Part shown: piece after piece, positions 40,386 through 49,519 of the stretch
Position numbering within the stretch: the first letter of the stretch is position 1
Layout of the letters: every line of letters begins with the position of its first letter
Assembly (NCBI GenBank): GCA_050248155.1
Contig: JBFWSW010000010.1
Coordinates: forward strand, 34,527 to 98,526
Direction: 5' to 3'
DNA: 64,000 nt
Source of the DNA: VFMC01 sp050248155
GTDB taxonomy: Bacteria > Actinomycetota > Acidimicrobiia > Acidimicrobiales > Ilumatobacteraceae
Program-made: the position numbers and the translations under genes
Notes under the pieces: model-generated
The model's input: only the letters and a program-made list of their open reading frames with translations
Told to the model about the DNA's origin: nothing
The model's database searches: none

Positions 40386-42311
40386 ATGACGATCGCAGTC
40401 GGAATCGACGGGGACAGCTCGTCCCGGCGACTTCCCGGCCTCGCCACGGCCTCGGCCATGTCCATCGCCGCTGGTGCGATCCATGCCGCCGCGACGGGTG
40501 TGCACGCCGAGCATCCCCAGCTCGCCCGCATCTTCGTGGTCACCGCTGCACTGCAGCTCGGCGCCGGCCTGCTCGGCCTCGCCCGACCGAGCCGCGTTGC
40601 TGCGCTCGTCATCGCCTCGGTGAACGCAGCGGCCGTCGCCGGTTGGGCGGTCACTCGGGTGACGGGCATCTCGTGGATCGACGGTCTCGAGACGAGCGAG
40701 GCACCGCAGTTCGCCGACACCGTCTGCGCACTCACCGCCGCGATCGCGGTCGGCGCCGCGTTGTCCGCTCTGCTCGTCGGGTGGCAGCACACGCGGCCGG
40801 TGCGCCTGCTGGCGCCCGCGCTGGTCGCGGCGCTGCTCGCGGTGCCTGCGATGGTCTCGGGCGGGACGAGCGTGCACAGCCACGACGAGGCGGGTGCAGC
40901 CGACGGGCACGTCCACGACGAGGGTTCGCTGTCGGCGGGGACACCGGCTGGCGGCGACGGCGCAGCGGCGGCGGCGGCCACGGACGGGCACACTCACGAC
41001 ACGGTCGTCGACGAAGCGAACGGGCAGCCGACCGACGACACGACCCACACACACGACACCGTGCCCGCCACCCCGGGTTGGCCGCGCCCGTGGGATCCGG
41101 CGGACGGCATCGACGTATCGGGCGTCGCCGGGGTGACCCCCGAGCAGGAGGCCCGCGCCACCGAGCTCATCGAGGGATCGCTGCGCGAGTTGCCGAAGTA
41201 CGCCGACACGGCCGCAGCGGTCGCCGACGGGTACACCTCGATCGGCGACGCGTCGACCGGCAGCGAGCACTACATGAAGGCGTCGCTGATCAACGACGAC
41301 GTGCTGCTCGACCCGACCCAGCCCGAGTCACTCGTCTACACCGTGCAGGGCGACCAGCGCGTGCTGGCCGGAGCCATGTACATCGCCAGCGCCCGGCCGA
41401 CCGACGATCCCGAACTGGTCGACTGGGCCGGCCCGCTCATGCAGTGGCACAACCACGGCGACCTCTGCTGGGACAGCGTCAACGGCACGTTCCAGGTCGT
41501 CGGCGTCGTCGACGACACGACAGGCACCTGCGCCCGTGGAGTGAACGTCGGCGGCGAGAACCCGATGGTCCACGTGTGGATCACGCCGCATCCGTGCGGT
41601 GTGTTCGCGGCCCTCGAGGGTGTGGGAGCCGGGCAGGCGACCGTCCCCGACGACCAGCGCGTCGACATGTGCCAGTCGCACGACCACAGCCCGTCCCCGA
41701 CCGTCGAACCCAGGCCGTACGATCCCACGCAGCCGATCGATCTCAGCGGTGTGCCCGGTGTGACGCCCGAGCAGCAAGCGGCGGCCGAGAACCTCGTCGC
41801 GATCACCGTGGTCCGCCTCCCGCAGTGGAGCGACTACCGCGTCGCCGAGGCTGCCGGCTTCCGCAGCATCGGTGACGCCCTCACCGGGCACGAGCACTTC
41901 ATCCAGTGGGACTGGATCAACGACGACGTCACCCTCGACCCCGATCGGCCCGAGAGCCTCGTGTACGAGCCACAGCCCGACGGCTCGAGGAAGCTCGTCA
42001 GCGCGATGTACATGCTGCCCGATTCGGTCGGCCTCGACGAGGTGCCCGACATCGGCGGGGCGCTGATGCAATGGCACATCCACGACAACCTGTGCTTCAC
42101 CACCGGCGACGCACCGCAGGTGGCCGGTCTGGTGAACGCCACCGGGTCGTGCCCGGAAGGGCTCCAGAAGTTCCGCCCCGCTCCGATGATCCACGTGTGG
42201 ATCACGCCCCACCCGTGCGGGCCCTTCGCGGCGCTCGAAGGCGTCGGTGCCGGGTCGATCCTGCCGGGCGAGCAGCGCCTCTGCGACCACGCGCACGGAT
42301 CGGGCTTCTAG
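40386..42311 (+). CDS. His-rich membrane protein with two tandem extracytoplasmic domains
   Basis: Not recognised. The 641-aa protein has four or five hydrophobic helices (about 20-158), then a linker (163-225) with four H-x-H pairs (HSH, HVH, HTH, HTH). Two homologous domains of about 195 residues follow (236-433 and 444-638). Each contains GDA(S/L)TGxEH, INDDVxLDPxxPESLVY, LMQWHxHxxLC and HVWITPHPCGxFAALEGVGAG, and ends in an HDH or DHAH cluster with Cys. The repeated His/Cys sets suggest binding of zinc or copper outside the membrane. The ATG has a GAGGGGGG site. Followed by repeat copy C. Confidence 0.8.
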   Translation: MTIAVGIDGDSSSRRLPGLATASAMSIAAGAIHAAATGVHAEHPQLARIFVVTAALQLGAGLLGLARPSRVAALVIASVNAAAVAGWAVTRVTGISWIDGLETSEAPQFADTVCALTAAIAVGAALSALLVGWQHTRPVRLLAPALVAALLAVPAMVSGGTSVHSHDEAGAADGHVHDEGSLSAGTPAGGDGAAAAAATDGHTHDTVVDEANGQPTDDTTHTHDTVPATPGWPRPWDPADGIDVSGVAGVTPEQEARATELIEGSLRELPKYADTAAAVADGYTSIGDASTGSEHYMKASLINDDVLLDPTQPESLVYTVQGDQRVLAGAMYIASARPTDDPELVDWAGPLMQWHNHGDLCWDSVNGTFQVVGVVDDTTGTCARGVNVGGENPMVHVWITPHPCGVFAALEGVGAGQATVPDDQRVDMCQSHDHSPSPTVEPRPYDPTQPIDLSGVPGVTPEQQAAAENLVAITVVRLPQWSDYRVAEAAGFRSIGDALTGHEHFIQWDWINDDVTLDPDRPESLVYEPQPDGSRKLVSAMYMLPDSVGLDEVPDIGGALMQWHIHDNLCFTTGDAPQVAGLVNATGSCPEGLQKFRPAPMIHVWITPHPCGPFAALEGVGAGSILPGEQRLCDHAHGSGF

Positions 42312-42336
42312 AGCTTCGACCTCCATCGTTCGCTCG
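42312..42336 (+). repeat. Partial copy C of the dispersed repeat
   Basis: CGACCTCCATCGTTCGCTCG follows within 4 nt of the TAG stop, the same position as in copies A and B relative to their genes. The rest of the element is absent; only the first 25 bp are kept, then a short CGCTCGCCGAGCG hairpin. Confidence 0.6.
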
Positions 42337-42351
42337 CCGAGCGACCGGTCG

Positions 42352-43815
42352 TCACGGGTGGCGTGCGCGCATCGACTTCTCGGCGTCGGAGTCGTGGATG
42401 AACCACGCTGCCACGGCCGAGGCGAGCGAGATGACGACCGCTGCTGCGAAGGCGGCGTGGTACCCCCTGAGCGCCTGGTGGACCTCGCTCGCCGACGGCG
42501 GAGCGCTGAGCGACATGTACGACGCGAGGATGCTCGCGAGGACGGCGACTCCGATCGAGATGGCGACCTGCCGTTGGGTGGCGAAGATCGACGAGGCACG
42601 ACCGTTGTCGGCCGGCGCGATCCTCGTGTAGGCAGCGGCCTGCATCGGCACGAACGCGAAGCCCATGCACAACCCACGGAGGAACATCAGCAACCGGATC
42701 GACCACAGGCTGGTGTCCTGATCGACGGTGATGAAGGTGGAGATGACGAGCGTCGCTGCCAGCAACCCACCGCTCATCAAGCGCCTCGGGCCAATGCGGG
42801 CGTACAACCGGCCGGCGAACTGCGACGAGATGAGCACACCGAACGCCTGCGGGAAGGTGGTGAGGCCGCTGTGCAGGGCGTCCTGCCCGCGCAGCAGCTG
42901 CAGGTAGAGCGGCAGCACGAAGAGGAGCCCGAGGAAGCTCATCGTGGACAGGAAGCTGACCAGGTTGCACTGGCGGAACAAGCGGTCACCGAGCAATCTG
43001 AGGTCGAGCATCGGGCGTTCGGACGAGAGCTCGACCCGAACCATCGCGATCGCGCACGTCAGGCCGAGCAGGCCGGTGAGGACCACAGCCGGCGAGCGCC
43101 ATCCGGCGGTCGGGCCTTCGCTGAGGGCGTACACGATGAGCGCGAGCGCGGCACCGGACAGGACGAAGCCGGGCACGTCGAAGCGTCCGGCGGTCGGCTC
43201 GCGGTTCTCGCGGAGGTATCTCATCCCGAACGCGAAGCCGGCCAGGCCGATCGGGATGTTGATCATGAAGATCCACCGCCAGCTCGCGTGGGTGACCAGC
43301 AAGCCACCGAGGACCGGACCGAGCGCCGGCGCGGCCATGGTAGGAATCATGATGTAGGTGCTGGCCCGGGCGCGCTCGGCAGGGGGGAACGCCCGGAACA
43401 GCATCGCCACCCCGACAGGCGTGAGCATGCCGCCGCCCACGCCCTGCAGGACGCGGAACGCGATGAGTTGCTCGATCGACTGTGCGGCGCCGCACAGGGC
43501 AGAGCCGATGATGAACGCCGCGAACGCGAACATGAACGTGCGCTTCGTGCCGAACCGATCACCCAGCCATCCCGAGACGGGGATCCAGATGGCCAGGCTG
43601 AGCGTGTAGCCGAGGACGATCCACTCGGCGTTCTCCGTCGCGAAGTCCCGCCCGAGGGTGGGGATGGCGACGTTGACGATCGTGAGGTCGAGGACGTCGA
43701 GGAACAAGGCGGTCACGTACACCACGGCGACGATGTACTTGTACGGCCACGTCCGGCCGAGGACGACGACGGCGTCGTCGGACGACGCTGCTGCTTCGAC
43801 GGGGGAGACGGTCAC
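42352..43815 (-). CDS. MFS multidrug transporter, DHA2 (EmrB/QacA) family
   Basis: This is a 14-helix proton-coupled drug exporter in the inner membrane. From the GTG at 43815 the protein is 487 aa. Its first helix has VTALFLDVLDLTIVNVAIPTL, followed by GWLGDRFGTKRTFM (motif A), FRVLQGVGGGML and GPVLGGLLVTHASWRWIFMINIPIG (motif C region), all typical of DHA2 proteins. Sequence before the GTG is non-conserved Cys/Arg-rich. It is convergent with the His-rich protein and divergent from the UbiB-like kinase. Substrates unknown. Confidence 0.9.
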   Translation of the reverse strand: MTVSPVEAAASSDDAVVVLGRTWPYKYIVAVVYVTALFLDVLDLTIVNVAIPTLGRDFATENAEWIVLGYTLSLAIWIPVSGWLGDRFGTKRTFMFAFAAFIIGSALCGAAQSIEQLIAFRVLQGVGGGMLTPVGVAMLFRAFPPAERARASTYIMIPTMAAPALGPVLGGLLVTHASWRWIFMINIPIGLAGFAFGMRYLRENREPTAGRFDVPGFVLSGAALALIVYALSEGPTAGWRSPAVVLTGLLGLTCAIAMVRVELSSERPMLDLRLLGDRLFRQCNLVSFLSTMSFLGLLFVLPLYLQLLRGQDALHSGLTTFPQAFGVLISSQFAGRLYARIGPRRLMSGGLLAATLVISTFITVDQDTSLWSIRLLMFLRGLCMGFAFVPMQAAAYTRIAPADNGRASSIFATQRQVAISIGVAVLASILASYMSLSAPPSASEVHQALRGYHAAFAAAVVISLASAVAAWFIHDSDAEKSMRARHP

Positions 43816-43932
43816 GGCTGCTCGAACGTACCAGCGCGCTGAGCGAGCGGCCCAGGCGTGCTCGGAGACGTGCCCGGAATCGCACCATCGAGCGACAGGC
43901 CGACCGCACGACAGGGCGCACTCGCTGCGATC

Positions 43933-45558
43933 ATGCTCCTTGTGGAATCCCCCGCAGGTTCGACACATCCGCCATCAACCGACGTCGCATGGGGCGCGTT
44001 CACCTCCCACGGCCCGTGGGTGCTCGATCGCTCGGACATCCGCTGGCTGGCGACGGCGGACCGACTCCGCCGGACCGCCCGCGACGAGGTCCCCGGGCTG
44101 ACCGCAGCCACCCGGGTTCCTCCCGGAGCGCGTGTCGTGACCGTGGTCCGCCATCTTGGCGGCGCAGTGGTCCCGTGGCTCGTGCGCAAGCGACGCGGCC
44201 GCTACGGGTCGCCCGAGGCCAGTCGTGCCGACATCTCGCGCCGGCTGCGCCGGGCGGCCGAGCGCCTCGGCCCCACCTACATCAAGCTCGGACAGATCAT
44301 CTCGAGCGGCGAGGGCCTGTTCCCGCCCGAGCTCGTCGCCGAGTTCAAGCTCTGCCGCGATCAGGTGCCACCCGAGCCGTTCGAGACGGTACGCACCGTC
44401 GTCGAGGCCGACCTGGGTGGCCGCCTGGAGGACCTCTTCTCCTCCTTCGACCGCACGCCCCTGGCAGCCGCCTCGATCGCTCAGGTCCACGCAGCCACGT
44501 TGCGCACCGGTGAAGAGGTCGTCGTGAAGGTGCAGCGTCCGAGCGTGTCCACGTTCGTGCGCAAGGACCTGCGCGTGATGGCGTGGCTGGCACCCCACCT
44601 CGTCGGTCGCATCCCGATCACTGCGCTCGCCAATCCCCCTGCGCTCGTCGAGCTGTTCGCCGAGACGATCGTGGAGGAGCTCGACTTCCGAATGGAGGCG
44701 GCCAACATGATCGACGTCGCCACGATGCTCGCCGACCTCGGTCAGCGCGGCTACGTCGTGCCTCGTCCTCACCCGACCCTGGCGACGCGGCGAGTGCTCG
44801 TGATGGAGCGGCTGCGCGGCTTCAACTTCGACGACGTGGTCGGCATGAGGCAGGCGGGGATCGACACCGAGGACGTCGTGCGCACTGCGATGGTCGCGCT
44901 GATGGAAGGTGCGATGGTCCACGGCGTGTTCCACGGCGACCTCCATGGCGGCAACCTCTTCGTCATGGCCGACGGGCGCACGGCGCTCCTCGACTTCGGC
45001 ATCGTCGGTCGCCTCACCGGCGAGCGGCGCCTCGCGTTCTTGCGGATGATGCTCGCGGCGACCACCAACGACGTGCGCGGGCAGATGGCGGCGATGCGCG
45101 ACCTCGGCGCGCTGCCTGCCGATGTCGACCTCGAAGCCGTCATCCGCGACCTGCGCCTCGACCTGCCACCGATCGACCCGACCACGCTGACCGGCGAGGA
45201 GCTCGTCAGCGAGGTGCAGCGCGTCGTGAAGGCGCTGCTCGGGTACGGGGCCCGCATGCCCAAGGAGCTGATGCTGTACGTCAAGAACATGGTGTTCCTC
45301 GACGGCGCGATGGCCCGGCTCGCCCCCGACCTCGACCTCATCGGCGAGATCGCCAAGATCTCGATGATGTTCGCCGAGCGCCACGGCGAGCGCCTCGGCC
45401 GCGAGCTGGGCATCGACCACCGCACGGTCGAGCTGAACATGGACGGTGTGAAGGCGAGCTTCGGCGTCGACTCGAGCACCGAGAAGCTGACCTATCGCGA
45501 GCTGCAGAAGCGCCGGGACCTCATCAGCAAGCGCATGCGCGACCACACCGGCCGATGA
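43933..45558 (+). CDS. ABC1/AarF (UbiB-like) atypical kinase
   Basis: This is a protein-kinase-like ATPase related to UbiB/COQ8, linked in other bacteria to quinone synthesis. The 541-aa protein has the KxGQ motif (YIKLGQIISS, about 118-124) and the Ala-rich loop LAAASIAQVHAATL. It also has the ATP Lys in VVVKVQRP, the catalytic FHGDLHGGNLF and the metal DFG. Features of the ABC1 family are complete. The ATG at 43933 is chosen over the earlier GTG since the extra 25 residues are not conserved-looking. The C-terminus lacks the usual two membrane helices of UbiB. Confidence 0.88.
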   Translation: MLLVESPAGSTHPPSTDVAWGAFTSHGPWVLDRSDIRWLATADRLRRTARDEVPGLTAATRVPPGARVVTVVRHLGGAVVPWLVRKRRGRYGSPEASRADISRRLRRAAERLGPTYIKLGQIISSGEGLFPPELVAEFKLCRDQVPPEPFETVRTVVEADLGGRLEDLFSSFDRTPLAAASIAQVHAATLRTGEEVVVKVQRPSVSTFVRKDLRVMAWLAPHLVGRIPITALANPPALVELFAETIVEELDFRMEAANMIDVATMLADLGQRGYVVPRPHPTLATRRVLVMERLRGFNFDDVVGMRQAGIDTEDVVRTAMVALMEGAMVHGVFHGDLHGGNLFVMADGRTALLDFGIVGRLTGERRLAFLRMMLAATTNDVRGQMAAMRDLGALPADVDLEAVIRDLRLDLPPIDPTTLTGEELVSEVQRVVKALLGYGARMPKELMLYVKNMVFLDGAMARLAPDLDLIGEIAKISMMFAERHGERLGRELGIDHRTVELNMDGVKASFGVDSSTEKLTYRELQKRRDLISKRMRDHTGR

Positions 45559-45567
45559 GGTTGGTCC

Positions 45568-47574
45568 TCAGCCGGCAGCCAGTGGGCACTCGTTGGGCCG
45601 GCCGGCAGCGATCGGCACCGGAGGAGAGAAGAGATCCCAACGCGTCAGGGGTGTCGAATCCGCGGTGTAGTAGCAGCCGATGATGCTGCCGGTGCCGACG
45701 AACCTGGGTGGTGGCTGGGTGCTCCACCTACCCGTCGTCGGTGCACGTGCAACCTCGTCTCCGGCGATCGTCGAGACCACCAATTGGAAGTCCGACGGAC
45801 CGGCGCCGGTGCCCACCAGACCCGCCACGTACGCCCCGTCCGGCGACATGGTCAACGCCGAGCCCTCGAACTCGTACGGGACGAGGGCGATCTGCTCGCC
45901 GTCGATGGAGAAGTAGCCGATGAGCTGGCCGGTGCCGTCGGAGCCCACGACGCTGAACGCGAGGAGCGTCCCATCGCTGGACGCTCCCATCGGGCGCCAC
46001 AGCCGAAGCGGGTTGCCGTTGCCGGTCGCCTGGCCCATGTCGGGAAGGTCGAACACGACCTGTCCCGTGTCCCAGCTGACGACCTGTGGAGGCTGGTTGT
46101 AGCCCTGCCGCACGTACAAAAGCCCGTATGTGGTCGGAAACGCGGTGTAGTCGAAGTAGAAGAACGACGACGTCAGCAACGATCCGTTTCGGTCGAAGAC
46201 GAACGACCTCTGGAAGCCCGGTGGCTCACGCACATCGTCGTGTCGGAAGTTGACCGTGAAGTAGACGACGCAGTCCGGCGTGATGTAGGCGGCGGGACTC
46301 GAGTAGTCGACGAGGGACGGGAGCCCGCCGAGGACGGTCACCTGCCCGCTGCGGAGATCGACCAACTCCGCGGCGGATCCGTTGACCCTGACCACGAGGT
46401 CGCAGCTGGGCCCGAACCCCTCTCGGCTGTCGAACAGCCTCGTCGGCGTCAGCGGGACGAACGACGCTGCGCTCTCGATGTAGCCGGAGACATCGACCAC
46501 GATGTCGACCGCTCGGTTCGCCGTCAAGCACATGCTTCCGTCCTGCGCGAGCTTGACGATCGCCATGTTCGCTGAATTCGCTCCCGGAACGAAGTTGAGG
46601 TTCGAGACAAAGGGGACGTCGCCGCCACATGGAAACGCAGCGGCGTAGCCGGAGGCCGACGCATCCGTCGCTGTCAGGTTGACGATCGCCGCTGTCGCGC
46701 TCGGGGGTACGCCGAACTGACCGCCGACCTGCACGCGACGGGCAGGCGGATCGACCGGTGCCTGCGGACCCCCGAGACCGATCCTCGTATCGACCAGGCG
46801 GTGCGGTCGCTCGAGCGTGGTGAACCCGGCTGCCCCTGCCGGCATGTACGCCGCCAGATCGGCCACGAGGTCGGTCTCGACGTTCGAGAAGAAGCACACG
46901 TCACCGTTCGGCCCGACCTGGCTGGTCACGAGGTTGGGGACGTTCCTGCCGGCAGAGAAGTTGAGCGTCGACGTCTCGGGGATCGGTTGTCCGCACGGGA
47001 AAACGGTCAGGAATCCGTCCGACACGGGAGCGACCGCCGTCGCGTTGAAGACGACCGTCCCAGCGCTGCCCGGGATCGAGCCGGTCCCTGCGAGGGGCAC
47101 GTGAAGCACGGAGAGACCCGCCAGGCGGGCGCGGGGCGCGCCGAGACCCTCTCGTGTGTCGAGGAAGCGCTGGGGCGCAGCGAGCGGTACGAGGGCTGAA
47201 CCGGCCGGGACGTAGCCGGCGAGATCGACCACGACATCGGTCGTGGACATCGTGGCGATGCACACCGCGCCGCGCTCGTCGAGACCGGAGACGACGAAGT
47301 TGGGAACAGTCTGACCTGCCACGAAGTTGAGATTCGAAGCGAGCGGGCGATCGCCGCAGGGGAAGACCGTCACGAATCCGTCAGCGGCGGGGTCGGTCAC
47401 GGTGACGTTCAGACCCACACCGATGGCGTCGTCCGGGACTCCGGACACGCCGGCGACCTGGATCACCTGCCGGATGACGGGCGGAATCGCTCCACCGCTC
47501 GGGTAGGCGGACACCGGTACGGCCGATGCCAGCACGGCGAGCCCGCCGAGGACGGCGATGGTGGGGCGACGCAT
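45568..47574 (-). CDS. Secreted surface protein with three repeats and a propeller-like C-terminus
   Basis: Function unknown. The 668-aa protein has a signal peptide (cleavage near VSAYPS). Three repeats of about 120-130 residues follow; each carries GF(V/L)TVFPCG or a variant, SNLNF or TLNF, GxxC and DxVVDxxGY, and each ends in a R(F/L)xDTRxGxG-type segment. Each repeat has two Cys that could form a disulphide. From about 390 a TolB/WD40-like region repeats SSDGTLLAFSV and SPDGAYVAGLV. TAGCTT lies 7 nt before the ATG at 47574, supporting that start. Repeats of this kind recur in acidimicrobial secreted proteins, as I recall. Confidence 0.8.
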   Translation of the reverse strand: MRRPTIAVLGGLAVLASAVPVSAYPSGGAIPPVIRQVIQVAGVSGVPDDAIGVGLNVTVTDPAADGFVTVFPCGDRPLASNLNFVAGQTVPNFVVSGLDERGAVCIATMSTTDVVVDLAGYVPAGSALVPLAAPQRFLDTREGLGAPRARLAGLSVLHVPLAGTGSIPGSAGTVVFNATAVAPVSDGFLTVFPCGQPIPETSTLNFSAGRNVPNLVTSQVGPNGDVCFFSNVETDLVADLAAYMPAGAAGFTTLERPHRLVDTRIGLGGPQAPVDPPARRVQVGGQFGVPPSATAAIVNLTATDASASGYAAAFPCGGDVPFVSNLNFVPGANSANMAIVKLAQDGSMCLTANRAVDIVVDVSGYIESAASFVPLTPTRLFDSREGFGPSCDLVVRVNGSAAELVDLRSGQVTVLGGLPSLVDYSSPAAYITPDCVVYFTVNFRHDDVREPPGFQRSFVFDRNGSLLTSSFFYFDYTAFPTTYGLLYVRQGYNQPPQVVSWDTGQVVFDLPDMGQATGNGNPLRLWRPMGASSDGTLLAFSVVGSDGTGQLIGYFSIDGEQIALVPYEFEGSALTMSPDGAYVAGLVGTGAGPSDFQLVVSTIAGDEVARAPTTGRWSTQPPPRFVGTGSIIGCYYTADSTPLTRWDLFSPPVPIAAGRPNECPLAAG

Positions 47575-47618
47575 GGCCACCAAGCTAGAACAAGTCCCAT
47601 CGCCAGCACGCGCATCGA

Positions 47619-47725
47619 GAAGCGGGCATGTCGGGCCCGACGTGGCCGTGTGCCGCCCGCTTCACACAAGCTCGCTCCGAGAAGCGGGCACGCGGCGGCC
47701 CTGTCGGGCGGGCGGTGCCCGCTTC
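47619..47725. repeat. REP-like hairpin doublet, locus 2
   Basis: Two 45-bp units start at 47619 and 47681, a 62-bp period. Each is bounded by GAAGCGGGCA at the left and GCCCGCTTC (first unit CCGCCCGCTTC) at the right. They lie between the divergent surface-protein and nucS genes and match the layout of locus 1 at 8829-8936. Confidence 0.65.
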
Positions 47726-47757
47726 ACCCGAACGGCGGTCGGTACGGTGAGGGCGTC

Positions 47758-48417
47758 ATGCGCCTCGTCATCGCTCGCTGCTCGGTCGACTATGCCGGGC
47801 GCCTCACCGCCCACCTGCCCGAAGCCACCCGCCTGATCATGGTGAAGAACGACGGATGCGTGGCGATCCACGCCGACGGGGGCGCGTACAAGCCGCTCAA
47901 CTGGATGAACGCGCCCAACACGCTCGCCGACCACGGCGACCAGTGGGTCGTCACCAACCCCAAGGGCGAGACGCTGACGATCACCCTGCACGAGGTGCTG
48001 AGCGACTCGGCGCACGAGCTCGGTGACGACCCGGGCCTGCAGAAGGACGGCGTCGAGGCGCATCTTCAGGAGCTGCTCGCCGCATCACCCCACGCCATCG
48101 AGGTCGGGCTCACGCTGGTGCGGCGCGAGTACCCGACGGCCATCGGGCCGATCGACCTGATGTGCCGAGACGAGAGCGGCCAGGTCGTCGCGATCGAGGT
48201 GAAGCGCCGGGGCGAGATCGACGGCGTCGAGCAGCTCACCCGCTACATCGAGCGCCTGCACCTCGACTCCTCGCTCGGGACCGTGCGCGGCGTCTTCGTG
48301 GCGCAGCAGGTGAAACCGCAGGCCCGCGTGCTCGCCGAGGCCCGCGGCTACCGGGTTGTCGAGGTCGACTACGACGAGCTCCGCGGCCTCCGACCGGACG
48401 AGCTCCGACTGTTCTGA
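47758..48417 (+). CDS. nucS: Mismatch-specific endonuclease NucS (EndoMS)
   Basis: NucS cuts both strands at mismatches and provides MutS/MutL-free mismatch repair in actinobacteria and archaea. The 219-aa protein has an N-terminal DNA-binding domain and the nuclease domain with IGPIDLMCRD, VVAIEVKRRGEIDGVEQLTRYIE. It ends PDELRLF, the C-terminal beta-clamp-binding type motif. TACGGT lies 9 nt before the ATG; earlier codons in the frame are REP-doublet sequence and are excluded. No mutS or mutL is in the window. Confidence 0.96.
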   Translation: MRLVIARCSVDYAGRLTAHLPEATRLIMVKNDGCVAIHADGGAYKPLNWMNAPNTLADHGDQWVVTNPKGETLTITLHEVLSDSAHELGDDPGLQKDGVEAHLQELLAASPHAIEVGLTLVRREYPTAIGPIDLMCRDESGQVVAIEVKRRGEIDGVEQLTRYIERLHLDSSLGTVRGVFVAQQVKPQARVLAEARGYRVVEVDYDELRGLRPDELRLF

Positions 48418-48425
48418 CGCACGAC

Positions 48426-48457
48426 CTGACAACACTCACCGCGTATTCCGGCACAAT
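48426..48457 (+). promoter_or_regulatory. manA promoter
   Basis: CTGACA (48426-48431) and CACAAT (48452-48457), 20 bp apart; the ATG begins 6 nt after the -10, so the mRNA would start at or next to the start codon. Confidence 0.5.
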
Positions 48458-48463
48458 GGACGT

Positions 48464-49519
48464 ATGCGGACGGTCCATGGTGTGGTGCAGCACTACGCGT
48501 GGGGTGATCCGACGTTCATCCCCCGGCTCCTGCACATCGAACCCGACGGTCGCCCGTTCGCCGAGATCTGGTTCGGCACGCATCAGGGCGGACCGGGCAG
48601 CATCGCCCACGGCGGCCCGCTCGAGACCGTGTCGGGCCGGCTCCCCTACCTGCTGAAGGTCCTCGCCGCGGCAGAGCCGCTCTCGCTGCAAACCCACCCG
48701 ACCCGGCGCCAGGCCGAGGAGGGGTACGCCCGCGAGGAGCGCGACGGACCCACCGTCGATGCCCGCACGCGGATCTACCGCGACCCCTACCCGAAGCCCG
48801 AGCTGCTCTGCGCGCTCACGCCGTTCGATGCGCTGTGCGGTTTCCGTCCGTTGGAGGCGACGATGGAGTTGCTCCTCCACCTGGGCGCGCAGCACCTCAT
48901 CGACGAGATCACCGAGCACGGGCTGTCGGCCACCGTCGAAGGCCTGTACCGGGGCACGATCGATCTCACCCCCACGCTCGAGGCGTGCCGCGGGCGCGAC
49001 GAGCCCGAGGCCCAGCTCGCCCACGAGATGGCGCTCCACTGGCGAGCCGACCCGAGCGCCGTCGTCACCTTGCTGCTGAACCGCGTGATGCTCGAGCCGG
49101 GTGAGGCGATCTTCCTCGGACCCGGCAACCTCCATGCCTACGTGCGCGGTGCCGGCGTCGAGATCATGGGCGCGAGCGACAACGTCGTGCGCGGCGGGAT
49201 GACGTCCAAGCACGTCGACGTCGACCAGCTGCTGTCCGTGGTGAACATCGAACCGTTGGCCGAGCCACGCCTGCGTGCGGTGCAGATCGACGAGGGCCAG
49301 TGGTACTACCCGACGGTCGACACACCGTTCCGGCTGTGGCGGTGGGACGTCGACGGCGGGCTGCGTCACACCGCGTCGGGCCGCGAACTGCTGCTGTGCA
49401 CCGAGGGAGACCTGAAGGGCTTCCGTCCGGGAGAGGTCATCTACCTGGCGCCGGACGAGGCCGTCGACCTGTTGGGCAAGGGCACGGTCTTCCGTGTCGA
49501 GGAGACGGGAACCGGCTGA
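48464..49519 (+). CDS. manA: Mannose-6-phosphate isomerase, class I
   Basis: This zinc enzyme interconverts mannose-6-phosphate and fructose-6-phosphate, feeding GDP-mannose and mannosylated glycolipid synthesis. The 351-aa protein has EIWFGTHQGGP, the zinc-site LSLQTHPTRRQAEEGY (Gln/His) and FLGPGNLHAYVRGAGVEIMGASDNVVRGG (His). Its length is normal for bacterial ManA. The ATG at 48464 follows CACAAT by 6 nt; the upstream open frame lies within nucS and is excluded. It converges with the Erm-like gene with no gap. Confidence 0.94.
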   Translation: MRTVHGVVQHYAWGDPTFIPRLLHIEPDGRPFAEIWFGTHQGGPGSIAHGGPLETVSGRLPYLLKVLAAAEPLSLQTHPTRRQAEEGYAREERDGPTVDARTRIYRDPYPKPELLCALTPFDALCGFRPLEATMELLLHLGAQHLIDEITEHGLSATVEGLYRGTIDLTPTLEACRGRDEPEAQLAHEMALHWRADPSAVVTLLLNRVMLEPGEAIFLGPGNLHAYVRGAGVEIMGASDNVVRGGMTSKHVDVDQLLSVVNIEPLAEPRLRAVQIDEGQWYYPTVDTPFRLWRWDVDGGLRHTASGRELLLCTEGDLKGFRPGEVIYLAPDEAVDLLGKGTVFRVEETGTG

